Shown here in pieces: positions 43,972 through 56,361 of a DNA stretch of 64,000 nt. The notes beneath the pieces are model-generated. The model was given only the letters and a program-made list of their open reading frames with translations, had not been told where the DNA came from and ran no database searches. The translations under genes and the position numbers were made by a program. This DNA comes from Aegilops tauschii subsp. strangulata (taxonomy: Eukaryota > Streptophyta > Magnoliopsida > Poales > Poaceae), in the NCBI RefSeq assembly GCF_002575655.3, contig NC_053035.3, positions 373,031,792 to 373,095,791 on the forward strand, in the 5' to 3' direction. Position 1 is the first letter of the stretch. Every line of letters begins with the position of its first letter.

Positions 43972-45677
43972 TGATACGTCTCCAACGTATCTATAATTTA
44001 TGAAGTATTCATCCTATTATATTATCTGTTTTGGATGTTTATGGGCTTTACTAAACACTTTTATATTATTTTTGGGACTAACCTATTAACCTAGAGCCCA
44101 GTGCCAGTGCCAGTTTCTGTTTTTTTCTTGTTTCAGTGTTTCGCAGAAAAGGAATATCAAACGGAGTCCAAACGGAATGAAACCTTCGGGAGCGTGATTT
44201 TTGGAACGAACGTGATCCAGGAGACTTGGAGTTGAAGTCAGAGAAGCTTCGAGGTGGCCACGAGGCAGGGAGGCGCGCCATGCCCCCTGGGCGCGCCCCC
44301 ACCCTCGTGGGCCCCTCGTGGCTCCCCTTACCGACTTCTTTCGCCTATATATATATATATCCATATACCCTAAAACCATTGGGGAACAGAATAGATCGGG
44401 AGTTCCGCTACCGCAAGCCTCTGTAGCCACCAAAAACCAATCGGGACCCTGTTCCGGCACCCTGCCGGAGGGGGGATCCCTCACCGATGGCCATCTTCAT
44501 CATCCCGCCGCTCACCATGACGAGGAGGGAGTAGTTCACCCTCGGGGCTGAGGGTATGTACCAGTAGCTATGTGTTTGATCTCTCTCTCTCTCCCTCTCG
44601 TGTTCTTGATTCGGCACGATCTTGATGTAACGCGAGCTTTGCTATTGTAGTTGGATCTTATGATGTTTCTCCCCCTCTACTCTCTTGTAATGGATTGAGT
44701 TTTCCCTTCGAAGTTATCTTTTCGGATTGAGTCTTTAAGGATTTGAGAACACTTGATGTATGTCTTGGTTGTGCTTATCTGTGGTGACAATGGGATACCA
44801 CGTGATTCACTTGATGTATGTTTTGGTGATCAACTTGCGGGTTCCGTGACCTTGGGAATCTATGCATAGGGGTTGGCACACGTTTTCGTCTTGACTCTCC
44901 GGTAGAAACTTTGGGGCACACTTTGAAGTACTTTGTGTTGGTTGAATAGATGAATCTGAGATTGTGTGATGCATATCGTATAATCATACCCACGGATACT
45001 TGAGGTGACATTGGAGTATCTAGGTGACATTAGGGTTTTGGTTGATTTGTGTCTTAAGGTGTTATTCTAGTACGAACTCTATGATAGATCGAACGGAAAG
45101 AATAGCTTCGTGTTATTTTACTATGGACTCTTGAATAGATCGATCAGAAAGAATAACTTTGAGGTGGTTTCGTACCCTACCATAATCTCTTCGTTTGTTC
45201 TCCGCTATTAGTGACTTTGGAGTGACTCTTTGTTGCATGTTGAGGGATAGTTATATGATCCAATTATGTTATTATTGTTGAGAGAACTTGCACTAGTGAA
45301 AGTATGAACCCTAGGCCTTGTTTCCTAGCATTGCAATACCGTTTACAGTCACTTTTATCATTAGTTACCTTGCTGTTTTTGTATTTTCAGATTACAAAAA
45401 CCTATATCTACCATCCATATTGCACTTGTATCACCATCTCTTCGCCGAACTAGTGCACCTATACAATTTACCATTGTATTGGGTGTGTTGGGGACACAAG
45501 AGACTCTTTGTTATTTGGTTGCAGGGTTGTTTGAGAGAGACCATCTTCATCCTACACCTCCCATGGATTGATAAACCTTAGGTCATCCACTTGAGGGAAA
45601 TTTGCTACTGTCCTACAAACCTCTGCACTTGGAGGCCCAAGAACATCTACAAGAAGAGGGTTGTGTAGTAGACATCA
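43972..45677 (+). repeat. 5' LTR of the Athila-type element
   Basis: 1706 bases, closely similar to the 3' copy. A longer TA run (TATATATATATATATCC near 44346) than in the 3' copy (near 50005) marks the probable TATA region. Confidence 0.95.
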
Positions 45678-45687
45678 AGCTCTTTTC

Positions 45688-45705
45688 TGGCGCCGCTGCC
45701 GGGGA
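45688..45705 (+). other. Primer binding site, Asp tRNA
   Basis: TGGCGCCGCTGCCGGGGA, ten bases after the LTR end; one base differs from the usual GCCGTTGCC form. Confidence 0.85.
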
Positions 45706-45802
45706 GGTGAGTGCTTGAAGGTATATCTTTAGATCTTGCAATTGAATCTTTTTGTTTCTTGTTTTATCACTAATTTAGTTTATAAAAGAAAACTACAAAA
45801 AA

Positions 45803-46735
45803 ATGGAATTGAGGGTGCCTCATATGCTTCATCTTTTTAATGTCTTCCATGAAAATAAGGATTCCGATAATTGTGCTCAATTGCTAGAGGAAGAATGCAT
45901 TAAAATGTTTGGCGCTAAATCTTTGAATGATGAGCATGATTGCAATGTTGTTAGTATGAATTCTTTGAATACCCATGATGCTAATGATATGCAAAGCCAC
46001 AAGCTTGGGGATGCTATGTTTGATGAAGATGATATTTTTTGTCCCCCAAGTTTTGATGAGCAAATTTATTATGATGAATGCATGCCTCCTATTTATGATG
46101 ATTATTGTGATGACACGTATGCTATAAAGAATAAAGATAACAATGAAACTTGTCATCATGATTTTAATTTTCAATTGGATTATGCTTCACATGATAGTTA
46201 TTTTGTTGAGTTTGCTCCCACTACTATTCACGAGAACAAATGCGCTTATGTGGAGAGTAGTAAAATTTCTATGCAAGTAGACAATGGAAAGAATGATTTA
46301 TGTGCTGGTTATATGGTTGAATTCATTCATAATGCTACTGAAAATTATTATGAGAGAGGATCACATGCTTCTACATATTGCAATAATATCAAGTTTCCTC
46401 TCTATGTGTTGAAAATTTTGAAGTTATGCTTGTTTTGCCTTCCTATGCTAGTTGATTATTGTTCCCATAAGTTGTTTGCTCACAAAATCCCAATGCATAG
46501 GAAGTGGGTTAGAATTAAATGTGCTAGTCATATTCTTCATGATGCTCTCTTTATGTTTCAATTCTTATGTTTTATGCGAGCATCATTGAAATCATCATGC
46601 CTAGCTAGGGGTGTTAAACGATGGCGCTTGTTGGGAGGCAACCCAATTTTATTTTTATTTCTTGCTTTTTGGTTCTGTTTAGGAATAAATAATCCATCTA
46701 GCTTCTGTTTAGATGTGGTTTTGTGTTTTAATTAG
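45803..46735 (+). CDS. Unknown 310-residue protein of the Athila-type element
   Basis: Open frame of 310 codons starting 100 bases after the primer site. Rich in Asp, Asn, Cys, His and Tyr (FDEDDIFCPPSFDEQIYYDE, MPPIYDDYCDDTYA), then two hydrophobic segments: about residues 198-222 (FPLYVLKILKLCLFCLPMLV) and 280-305 (NPILFLFLAFWFCLGI), which could cross a membrane. Between them are basic patches (KRWRLLGG). No gag, protease or polymerase motif. It stands where gag should be. The function is unknown. An intact frame of this length in an otherwise non-coding derivative suggests constraint or very recent insertion. Confidence 0.6.
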   Translation: MELRVPHMLHLFNVFHENKDSDNCAQLLEEECIKMFGAKSLNDEHDCNVVSMNSLNTHDANDMQSHKLGDAMFDEDDIFCPPSFDEQIYYDECMPPIYDDYCDDTYAIKNKDNNETCHHDFNFQLDYASHDSYFVEFAPTTIHENKCAYVESSKISMQVDNGKNDLCAGYMVEFIHNATENYYERGSHASTYCNNIKFPLYVLKILKLCLFCLPMLVDYCSHKLFAHKIPMHRKWVRIKCASHILHDALFMFQFLCFMRASLKSSCLARGVKRWRLLGGNPILFLFLAFWFCLGINNPSSFCLDVVLCFN

Positions 46736-49635
46736 TGTTTGTACCAAGTTAAACCTATAGGATCTTCTTGGATGACAGTTATTTGATCTTGCTGAAAATT
46801 CCAGAAACTTTCTGCTCACGGAAACAATTGTTAAAAATCACCAGAAAGTGATAAAATACTGATTCAAATTGCAGTAGATCAATAGACAAATTATCTAGGT
46901 CTTCCTATTTTGGTAGACTTTTTTGAGTTCCAGAAGTTTGCGTTAGTTACAGATTACTAAAGACTGTTCTGTTTTTGACAGATTCTGTTTTCCGTGTGTT
47001 GTTTGCTTATTTTGATGAATCTATAGCTAGTAAATTGTTTATAAACCATAGACAAGTTGGAATACAGTAGATTTAACATCAATACAAATAAAGAATGAGT
47101 TCATTACAGTACCGTGAAGTGGTGTTTTGTTTTCTTTCGCTAACGGAGCTCACGAGATTTTCTACTAAGTATTGTGTTTTGAAGTTTTCAAGTTTTGGGT
47201 AAAAATTCGATGGAGTATGGAATAAGGAGTGGCAAGATCCTAAGCTTGGGGATGCCCAAGGCACCCCAAGGTAATATTTAAGGACAACCAAGAGCCTAAG
47301 CTTGGGGATGCTCCGGATGGCATCCCCTCTTTCGTCTTCGTTCATCGGTAACTTTACTTGGAGCTATATTTTTATTCACCACATGATATGTGTTTTTCTT
47401 GGAGCGTCATTTTATTTTGTTAGTATTTGCTTGCTGTTATTTAGAATAATGTTTTGCATCTTTTATTTCAATAAAAGTGGCATTGATATCCTTTACTATG
47501 CTTATTTTACAAGTCTACATGTTGCTGTTTGAAAACAGAAAGTTTACAGCTGTTGCAAAAATTCCCTAGAAAAGTAAGAATGTGATAAAATGATGAAATA
47601 TTTTGCATAATAATCTCTGATAAATTTACTACAGTGGTAATTTTATTTCATAATTTTTGGAGCGAGGGAAGTATGGATCTTGCTGCATTCTTTACAGAAT
47701 GTCCTGTTTAGGCAGATTGCTGTTATGTTTGCATTGTTTGCATATGTTTGCTTGTTTAATGATTCTATTTGAGGATAGGACTATTAAATATGCAGAGGCA
47801 TTTAGTATGCAATGTTGAATAATAATTTTAGTGATTTGTCACAGTAGAGTATGATAAGGTTTTTGCATTGGTTTATACTAACTTATCTCACGAGTCCTTG
47901 TTGAGTTTTGTGTGGATGAAGCTTTTGAGATTTAGGAAGGCCGTGATATGAGAGGAATTAAGGAGATACAAAATCTCAAGCTTGGGGATGCCCAAGGCAT
48001 CCCAAGATAATATTTCAAGAAGTCTCAAGCATCTAAGCTTGGGGATGCCCCGGTAGGCATCCCACCTTTCTTCTTCAACAATTATCGGTTAGTATCGGTT
48101 GAGCCTAAGTTTTTGCTTCTTCACATGATGAGTGCTATCCTTGAAATGTTGTTTTATTTTGTTTTGCTTGCTGTTTGAATAATATCCCAAGATCTGAAAT
48201 TCTTAAATGAGAGAGAGTCTTCACATAGCTACATAATTATTTAACTACTCATTGATCTTCACTTATATCTTTTTGGAGTAGTTTGTCATTTACTCGTGTG
48301 CTTCACTTATATCATAAGAGTAAATGGTTGAATGAATTGAATACCATAAATCTGAAATTATATATGTTTCATATGCCTTTTCCATGGGGAGTAATTCCTT
48401 CACATATAAGAAGTAGAGGTGGTAAATTTTTTGAAGGTTAGCAAACATTGTATTGGTCACTTGAACAATGAAAGAATATTGAAGGAAGAGAGATTTCACA
48501 TATAAATATACTATCTTGGACATCTTTTGTAATTGTGAGCACTCATTAAAATATGACATGCTAAAAGGTTGATGTTGGACAAGGAAGACAACGTAATGGG
48601 TTATGTTTTCTTATATCCAAAATAAAAGTATATTGTCATGGATCGCCCAACACGTTAAGCTTGCCTTTCCCCCTCATGCTAGCCAAATTCTTTGCACCAA
48701 GTAGAGATACTACTTGTGCTTCCAAACATCCCTTAAACCAGTATTGCCATGAGAGTCCACCATACCTACCTATGGATTGAGTAAGATCCTTCAAGTAAGT
48801 TGTCATCAGTGCATGCAATAAAAATTGCTCTCTAAATATGTATGATCTTTTAGTATGGAGAAAATAAGCTTTATATGATCTTGTTATATGGACGCAATAA
48901 AAGCGACGTACTGCATAATAAAGGTCCCTATGACAAGTGGCAATATAAAGTGACGTTCCCTCGCATTAAGATTTTGTGCATCCAACTATAAAAGCGCATG
49001 GCAACCTCTGCTTCCCTCTGCGAAGGGCCTATCTTTTATTCTTGTCTTTTACCTTATGCAAGAGTCATGGTGATCTTCACCTATCCTTTTTTACGTTTTA
49101 TCCTTTGGCAAGCACATTGTGTTGGAAAGATTCCGATATATATATCCAATTGGATGTAAGGCATCATGAGCTATTATTGTTGACATTACCCTTGAGGTAA
49201 AAGGTTGGGAGGCGAATATATAAGCCCCTATCTTTCTCTGTGTCTGATTAAAACTTTGAACCCATAAATATCGTGTGAGTGTTAGCAATTATGAAAGACT
49301 AAATGATAGTTGTGTATGTGGAGTTTGCTAAATCAAAGCTCTGACATAGACTCTTCCTGAAAATAAGATGAATTGTAATTGCTTGATGACTAATAACACG
49401 GTTTGTTAGTTTTTAAGAAAGTTTATGATCTATACTTTGACATGTGAATAGCTTGTTACTTGAACATGAGAAGCTTTATGAGATGAGCTACTGTTATGAC
49501 ATATAATGATGCTATACAAGGTGATTGAAATTATCATTAATCAAACTTGTGCACCTGCTAGCATTCACACTTCATAAATTATTTCTTTTATCATTTACCT
49601 ACTCGAGGACGAGCAGGAATTATGCTTGGGGATGC
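46736..49635 (+). other. Non-coding internal region with repeated polypurine-like 12-mers
   Basis: AT-rich, no supported frame. GCTTGGGGATGC occurs at 47244-47255, 47300-47311, 47980-47991 and 48037-48048, each time followed by CC(C)AAGGCA or by a GGCATCCC block, and finally as the polypurine tract at 49624-49635. Confidence 0.75.
49624..49635 (+). other. Polypurine tract of the Athila-type element
   Basis: GCTTGGGGATGC ends exactly where the 3' LTR begins (TGATACG at 49636); preceded by ACTCGAGGACGAGCAGGAAT. Confidence 0.85.
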
Positions 49636-51323
49636 TGATACGTCTCCAACGTATCTATAATTTATGAAGTATTCATGCTATTATATTATCTGTTTTGGAT
49701 GTTTATGTGCTTTACTAAACAATTTTATATTATTTTTGGGACTAACCTATTAACCCATAGCCCAGTGCCAGTTTCTGTTTTTTTCCTTGCTTCGGTGTTT
49801 CGTAGAAAAGGAATATCAAATGGAGTCCAAACGGAATGAAACCTTCGGGAGCGTGATTTTTGGAACGAACGTGATCCAGGAGACTTGGAGTTGAAGTCAG
49901 GGAAGCTTCGAGGTGGCCATGAGGCAGGGAGGCGCGCCTGCCCCCTGGGCGCGCCCCCACCCTCGTGGGCCCCTCATGGCTCCCCTTACCGACTTGTTTT
50001 GCCTATATATATCCATATACCCTAAAACCAACGGGGAACAGAATAGATCGGGAGTTCCGCCGCCGCAAGCCTCTGTAGCCACCAAAAACCAATCGGGACC
50101 CTGTTCTGGCACCCTGCCGGAGGGGGGATCCCTCACCGGTGGCCATCTTCATCATCCCGCCGCTCTCCATGACGAGTAGGGAGTAGTTCACCCTCGAGGC
50201 TGAGGGTATGTACCAGTAGCTATGTGTTTGATCTCTCTCTCTCTCGTGTTCTTGATTCGGCACGTTCTTGATGTATCGCGAACTTTGCTATTGTAGTTGG
50301 ATCTTATGATGTTTCTCCCCCTCTACTCTCTTGTAATGGATTGAGTTTTCCCTTTGAAGTTATCTTTTCGGATTGAGTCTTTAAGGATTTGAGAACACTT
50401 GATGTATGTCTGGCATGTGCTTATCTGTGGTGACAATGGGATATCACGTGATTCACTTGATGTATGTTTTGGTGATCAACTTGCGGGTTCTGTGACCTTG
50501 GGAATCTATGCATAGGGGTTGGCACACGTTTTCGTCTTGACTCTCCGGTAGAAACTTTGAGGCACTCTTTGAAGTACTTTGTGTTGGTTGAATAGATGAA
50601 TCTGAGATTGTGTGATGCATATCGTGTAATCATACCCACGGATACTTGAGGTGACATTGGAGTTTCTTGGTGACATTAGGGTTTTGGTTGATTTGTATCT
50701 TAAGGTGTTATTATAGTACGAACTCTATGATAGATCGAATGGAAAGAATAGCTTCGTGTTATTTTACTACGGACTCTTGAATAGATCGATCAGTAAGAAT
50801 AACTTTGAGGTGGTTTCGTACCCTACCATAATCTCTTCGTTTGTTCTACGCTATTAGTGACTTTGGAGTGACTCTTTGTTGCATGTTGAGGGATAGTTAT
50901 ATGATCCAATTATGTTATTATTGTTGAGAGAACTTGCACTAGTGAAAGTATGAACCCTAGGCCTTGTTTCCTAGCATTCCAATACCGTTTACGCTCACTT
51001 TTATCATTAGTTACCTTCCTGTTTTTATATTTTCATATTACAAAAACCTATATCTACCATCCATATTGCACTTGTATCACCATCTCTTCGCCGAACTAGT
51101 GCACCTATACAATTTACCATTGTATTGGGTGTGTTGGGGACACAAGAGACTCTTTGTTATTTGGTTGCAGGGTTGTTTGAGAGAGACCATCTTCATCCTA
51201 CACCTCCCACGGATTGATAAACCTTAGGTCATCCACTTGAGGGAAATTTGCTACTGTCCTACAAACCTCTGCACTTGGAGGCCCAACAACGTCTACAAGA
51301 AGAAGGTTGTGTAGTAGACATCA
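49636..51323 (+). repeat. 3' LTR of the Athila-type element
   Basis: 1688 bases, aligned with 43972-45677 over the full length; differences are scattered substitutions, the shorter TA run and a shorter CTCTCT run near 50232. Confidence 0.95.
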
Positions 51324-51328
51324 GCAGC
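51324..51328. repeat. Target-site duplication, right copy
   Basis: GCAGC after the GACATCA end. Confidence 0.95.
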
Positions 51329-53280
51329 AGTGTTAATATCCTTTACTATGAGAATTTTCGTCGTATGAATTTGACTGACAAGGATCTTAAACCGTCTTCA
51401 ATTGTTTTCCATTGGGTGGTGGCCGGTAAGTCGGCGTATCCAGTAGGAAGGATAACACTGGAGGTGGCTTTTGGAGATGACAATGATTCCACAGCTGAGA
51501 CGTTTTTTTTTGACTGGTTCCACAGCCCGTACCATGCTTTGTTTGGGCGGCCGGCTTACGCCAAGTTTATGGCACGGCCGTGTTATGTTTATTTGCAGCT
51601 TAAGATGCCGGGTCATAAGGGCACCATCACGGTGCATGGTAATAGAAGAATCGCTCTGGATTCTGAAGAGGGTGATGCTGCTTATGCTGAGTCGGCTTGT
51701 GCCACTAAAGCAGTAAAGTTTTATAAAGACAATGTTGACGCGGCGGATATGACGCTTTTGAAGAAGACAACCACAAAGAACGAGCCCTTAATGAAGTTTA
51801 AATCGGCAGATGATACTAAGATGGTTGATTTTGTTCCTGGCGATTCATCGAAGCAGTTCAGCATCAATGCTAATATGGATCCGAAATAGGAAAGCGCGCA
51901 CATGGAGTTCATCCGTGAGAACTGGGACATCTTTGCATGGAAGCCTACTGACATGCCAGGTGTATCGAGGGAACACGCTAAGCACACTCTTAATGTGGAT
52001 CCCAAGTTTAAGCCGTTCAAGCAGTTTCTTCATCGGTTTAATGAGGAGAGGCGCAAGGCAATTGGAGAAGAGGTGGCCCGGCTCTTGGCGGCAGGGTTCA
52101 TCGTTGAAGTTTTTCATCCTGAGTGGTTAGCTAACCCGGTGCTAGTACTTAAGAAAAATGGCACTTGGCGTATGTGTGTGGATTATACAGTCCTTAACAA
52201 GGCCTGTCCGGCTGATCCTTTTCCTCTCCCGCGTATTGATCATATTATTGATGCTACGGCGGGTTGTGAGCGTTTGAGTTTTTTTGGGTTCTTACTCTGG
52301 TTATCATCAGATCAAAATGGCAGTTAAGGACCAGGAGAAGACAACTTTCATCACTCCCTTTGGAGCCTTCTGCTATGTGTCTATGCCTTTTGGGCTCAAA
52401 AGAGCCCAGGCGACTTACAAACGGTGTGTTCAGAATTGCCTCCATGACCAGATTGGGCGCAATGTTCATGCTTATGTGGATGATATTGTTGTGAAATCCA
52501 GGAAGGAGACACTGATTGAGGATCTCAAAGAGACCTTTGACAATCTCCGGGCCTACAAGATGATGCTTAACCCGACCAAGTGTGTTTTTGGCGTGCCAGC
52601 AGGCAAGTATTGGGTTTCTTGGTTTCTGAGAGAGGCATTGAAGCTAACCCGGAGAAGATCAAGGCTACCACCTCTTTGGCTAAGCCGGCATGTATCAATG
52701 ATGTCCAGCGTTTGGCGGGTCATATCGCGGCTTTGAGCCGGTCTATAAGCCGCCTGGGAGAGAAGGCTATCCTTTTGTATCAGTTGATAAAAAGACATAT
52801 GACATTGTCTGGAGCGATGCTGCTAATGAGGCGTTTGAGGCACTTAAGAAGCAACTGGCCGAGCCGCCGGTTCTTGCAGGTCCTATTGAGAAGGAACCCT
52901 TGCTGTTATATGTGGCTGCAAACAACAGGGCTGTCAGTGTGGTAGTTGTGGTTGAAAGAAAGGAGTCAGGCAAGGAGTATGCGGTTCAAAGGCCGATTTA
53001 TTATGTCAGTGAGGTGCTCATTGAGTCTAAGCAGCGATACCCACATTGGCAGAAGCTGGTTTATGGCGTGTTCATGGCTTGTCGCAAGTTGAAACGGTAT
53101 TTCCTTGGTCATCCCATAACTGTGGTTAGCTCTACTCCATTGGGGGATATTATTCAAAACAGAGAAGCCACAGGACGGGTAGCTAAGTGGGCCATTGAGT
53201 TGGGACCCCATGGTTTGAAGTATGTGCCTCAGACGGCTATAAAATCTCAAGCACTGGTGGACTTTACCAATGATTGGACA
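51329..53280 (+). pseudogene. Pol of the Tat element, part 1: protease end, reverse transcriptase, RNase H
   Basis: After the insertion the protease frame goes on (SVNILYYENFRRMNLTD ... GRPAYAKFMA) to TAG 51887-51889 and continues unshifted into reverse transcriptase (DMPGVSREHAKHTL, KKNGTWRMCVDYTVLN). Shifts occur near 52280 (run of T) and near 52605. Catalytic block AYVDDIVVKSRKE at about 52471-52510; CVFGVPAGK and GHIAALSRSISRLGEKAI follow. The conventional RNase H spans about 52850-53280 (RPIYYVSEVLIESKQRYPHW, TGRVAKWAIELGP). More shifts lie between 52736 and 52900. No working enzyme can result. Confidence 0.85.
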
Positions 53281-53289
53281 GAGTTGTAG

Positions 53290-53740
53290 ATGCCTGAGGA
53301 TAAGCCGGACAATACATATTGGACTATTCATTTTGATGGATCCAGGCAATTGGAAGGCTCGGGGGCTGGAGTTATATTGAGTTCCCCATGAGGTGATAAA
53401 TTTTGTTATGTTTTAAGGTTGATGTTCCCTTGTACTAAAAATGCAGCTGAGTATGAAGCATTACTCCATGGTCTTCGGATGGCTAAAGAGATGAATCTAA
53501 GCCGGGTAAGATGCTTTGGAGACTCAGATTTGGTGGCTCAGCAAGTTTCAGGGACTTGGGATTCAAAGGATCCACTCATGGCGGCTTACCGCCGAGAGGT
53601 TCATACCATTGCTGGTCACTTCAAGGGTTATCAAGTGGAGCATGTTTATAGCAGGAAAAATGAAGCAGTTGATGCCTTAAGCCAGTTGGGGTCTCAACGT
53701 AAGCCGGTCCCCCTAATGTTTTCCTTGATATTTTGCATAA
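53290..53740 (+). pseudogene. Second, archaeal-type RNase H of the Tat element
   Basis: Starts after the conventional RNase H stop (53287-53289). FDGSRQLEGSGAGVIL gives the first catalytic aspartate, NAAEYEALLHGLRMAKEM the glutamate, FGDSDLVAQQVSG the next aspartate and RKNEAVDALSQLG the last. One in-frame TGA interrupts it at about 53391. In the Tat lineage this domain was acquired in addition to the usual RNase H and is a diagnostic trait; its exact role is thought to be in replication. Confidence 0.8.
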
Positions 53741-55088
53741 CCCATCAGTAAAGTTGCCTCCAGAGGAGGACTTGACAGTTCCTGACCTGGAGGTACACTT
53801 GGTGGCGGCTCTCCGAGTTATCCCTGATTGGACTGTTCCATATCTGGCTTATATGACCCGGGGCGAGTTGCCTGAAGATGAAACCTTGGCTAGGCAAATA
53901 ACCCGGAGGTCTAAGTCAATGACTATTGTCAAGGGTGAGCTCCACAGATGTAGTGTTACTGGAGTGTTTCAACGATGCGTTTCCCCTGAGGAAGGCCGTG
54001 AAATTTTAAGGGAGATTCATGAAGGAGATTGCGGTCAACATGCCGGCTCTAAGTCTCTCGTTGCTAAAGCTTTTCATCATGGGTTTTATTGGCTGACGGC
54101 TCATGCTGATGCAGAAGATCTGGTCAGTAAGTGTGATGGATGTCAGAAATTTTCAAGACGAGCTCATGTGCCAGCTCAAGAATTGAGGATGATTCCAATT
54201 ACTTGGCCGTTTGCAGTATGGGGGCTAGATATGGTTGGGCCTTTCAAAAGGTCTAAGGATAAAAAGACTCACCTCTTGGTAGCAGTTGATAAGTTTACAA
54301 AGTGGGTTGAGGCTGAGCCGGTCAGCAAACGTGATGCAGCCACGACGATTCAATTCATCAAAAAGGTGATCTTTCATGTTAAATATCCTCATAGTATCAT
54401 CACTGATAATGGTACTAATCTGTCTAAGGGGGCAATGAAAGAATTTTGTCAACAAGAGCATATCTGGCTTGATCTGTCGTCGGTGGCTCACCCTCAGTCT
54501 AATGGCCAAGCTGAGCGAGCTAATTAAGAAATCTTGAGAGGTATCAAGCCCCGGCTTATGGTGCCTTTGCAGAGGACACCGGGTTGTTGAGTAGAGGAGC
54601 CGCCTTCAGTAATTTGGAGTATCAATACCACCCCCAACAGATCTACGGGTTACACGCCTTTCTTCATGGTTTACGAAGCTGAGGCGGTTCTCCCTAGTGA
54701 CATACGTCATGACTCGCCTCGTGTGGCGGCTTATGTTGAAGCTGATAATGAGAAAGCACATCAGGATGCTATTGACCTGTTAGATGAGGAGAGTGACCTT
54801 GCGGCGGCTCGTTCCGCGATTTACCAGCAAGATCTGCGTCGTTATCACAGCCGCCAGGATAAGCCCAGGACCTTTCAAGAAGGAGATTCGGTGCTTCGGC
54901 TCATCCAGGATCAAACTGACATGCACAAGCTATCCCCACCTTGGGAAGGACCGTTTGTGGTCAGCAAGAATCTGAACAATGGGCCATACTACCTTATCAA
55001 TGTTCGAGACCACAAGGACTCACGCACGTCAGAGGATGAGACCAAGCGGCCATGGAATATTGCTCATCTTCGGCCTTATTACACCTGA
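53741..55088 (+). pseudogene. Integrase of the Tat element
   Basis: Frame 53733-54527: zinc-finger region (HEGDCGQHAGSKSLVAKAF ... CDGCQKFSRRAH, about 54020-54165), core motifs GLDMVGPFKRSKDK, IITDNGTNLSKG and NGQAERAN with the three acidic residues. A stop (54525-54527) and shifts follow up to about 54660; then MVYEAEAVLPSDIRHDSPRV to the end LRPYYT (TGA 55086-55088). The C-terminal tail has no chromodomain, as expected for Tat. Spacer 55089-56361 follows. Confidence 0.85.
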
Positions 55089-56361
55089 GCCACTGGCTCC
55101 TGTGATGTACATATTTTTATCAATGTATATATTATGATAAGTATAATAAAGCCGGCATCCCTGCTAATTCAGGGCCTCTATCATTTCATTTCTGAGAATC
55201 TGAGTCTTTATTTACTTCATAAGGTCACTTGGGGGATTCCTGCTCATTGAGCATAGTTATGACCCTTTTGATCCGGCTTGTACGCCTTGATTGCAAAAAC
55301 TTAGGGCTTCCTACTCATTGAGCACAGCTGTGACTACCCTATTGATCCGGCTTATACGCCTGGATCAAAATATTACTTGGGGGCTCTTTGTTAAATGAAC
55401 AAAAGCTTTGTTGTCCCTCGTCATAGGCTTGGTCGCCAGGTGTATTCACCAACAAACCGGGTTATCCTCCCTATGTAAGTTTGCCACTCCGACCAGGTAA
55501 TCCTGGAATGACTCGCCGAACGCTTGACAGTTAATCTTTTAAAGACCCTGAACTTGTCAAAGTTAAAACGGCGATTTGGTCATGTGAGGCCTGGTTTACA
55601 GGTTTGAATTAAAGAATAACTCAGTGGATGTGCTGCCCTTGAATAACACTTGATGTTGAGGCCTGGCAGCCTTTGAATGCCTTGATTTTTCTGTTTTCTT
55701 TTGCCTTTGAATATTTTTGATGACTTATAGATTTGTGCCATATTGATATATGGTCATAATTCAATTCAGGCCATGATGCCTTGATCTTGATTTGATAAGA
55801 TCCAGAGTTTTGATAAACTCGGCCTGGCTTTGAACGTTGAGTCACCAGTGTTTGATTCATGAAATTCTGTCCGAGGCGTTGTGAGCCGGTGCCGTGGATA
55901 AATTATAGAGTGATGTGCTCTGTATTGGGATTGTTGCCCTTATTGCATTTGGCCTTGTAAGCCGGCAATACACACAAGTATCACAGGTATGATATTTATT
56001 GTGTTATATTTATACGAGGTTTTGATAAACCGGCCCTGGTTCTGGATGATATGGTCACCAGTGGTTTGTTTTATGCGTTTTTTTGACCTGCCTTCGGGTA
56101 AACCGCCAAGGTACTTGTGCTCTGTTTGTATGCAGGGTATATGACAATATGCTTAGGCAAAATTGATAATAACTATGAGCTTGCACGTTAGATCATCAAA
56201 GAGGATCAGTACAGCTCATCAAAGAGTTTTGCAAGTAAACATGCGCGATGGCATGGTAGATAAATTGTTTGATAGCTAGCCTATTACAAGGAAACTGATG
56301 GCCCAAAAGAATAATTGTTTTGGCAGTTTCACAGAAAGCAGATGCTAAGCCGGCCTATGGC
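55089..56361. other. Spacer between pol and the antisense gene
   Basis: No coding frame. A short direct repeat: CTCATTGAGCA(T/C)AG...TGATCCGGCTT(G/A)TACGCC occurs at about 55233-55290 and 55312-55360. TTGGGGGATTCC and TTGGGGGCTC words recur. Confidence 0.5.

Larger units (their letters stand above)
43972..51323 (+). mobile_element. Athila-type large retrotransposon derivative, complete
   Basis: LTRs 43972-45677 and 49636-51323 start TGATACGTCTCCAACGTATC and end GTAGTAGACATCA. Primer site TGGCGCCGCTGCCGGGGA (45688-45705) matches the 3' end of Asp tRNA as in Athila elements. The polypurine tract GCTTGGGGATGC directly abuts the 3' LTR. Perfect GCAGC duplications flank it. The 3.96 kb internal region has one 310-codon frame and no gag-pol enzymes, so it depends on an autonomous Athila relative. 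Confidence 0.9.

Noticed and set aside
45318..45581. 87-codon frame, repeated at 50964-51227
   Set aside because: Lies in both LTRs of the Athila-type element; a repeat, not an independent gene.
45884..46174. Ile-rich 96-codon minus-strand frame
   Set aside because: Complement of the Asp/Asn/Tyr-rich part of the 310-codon frame.
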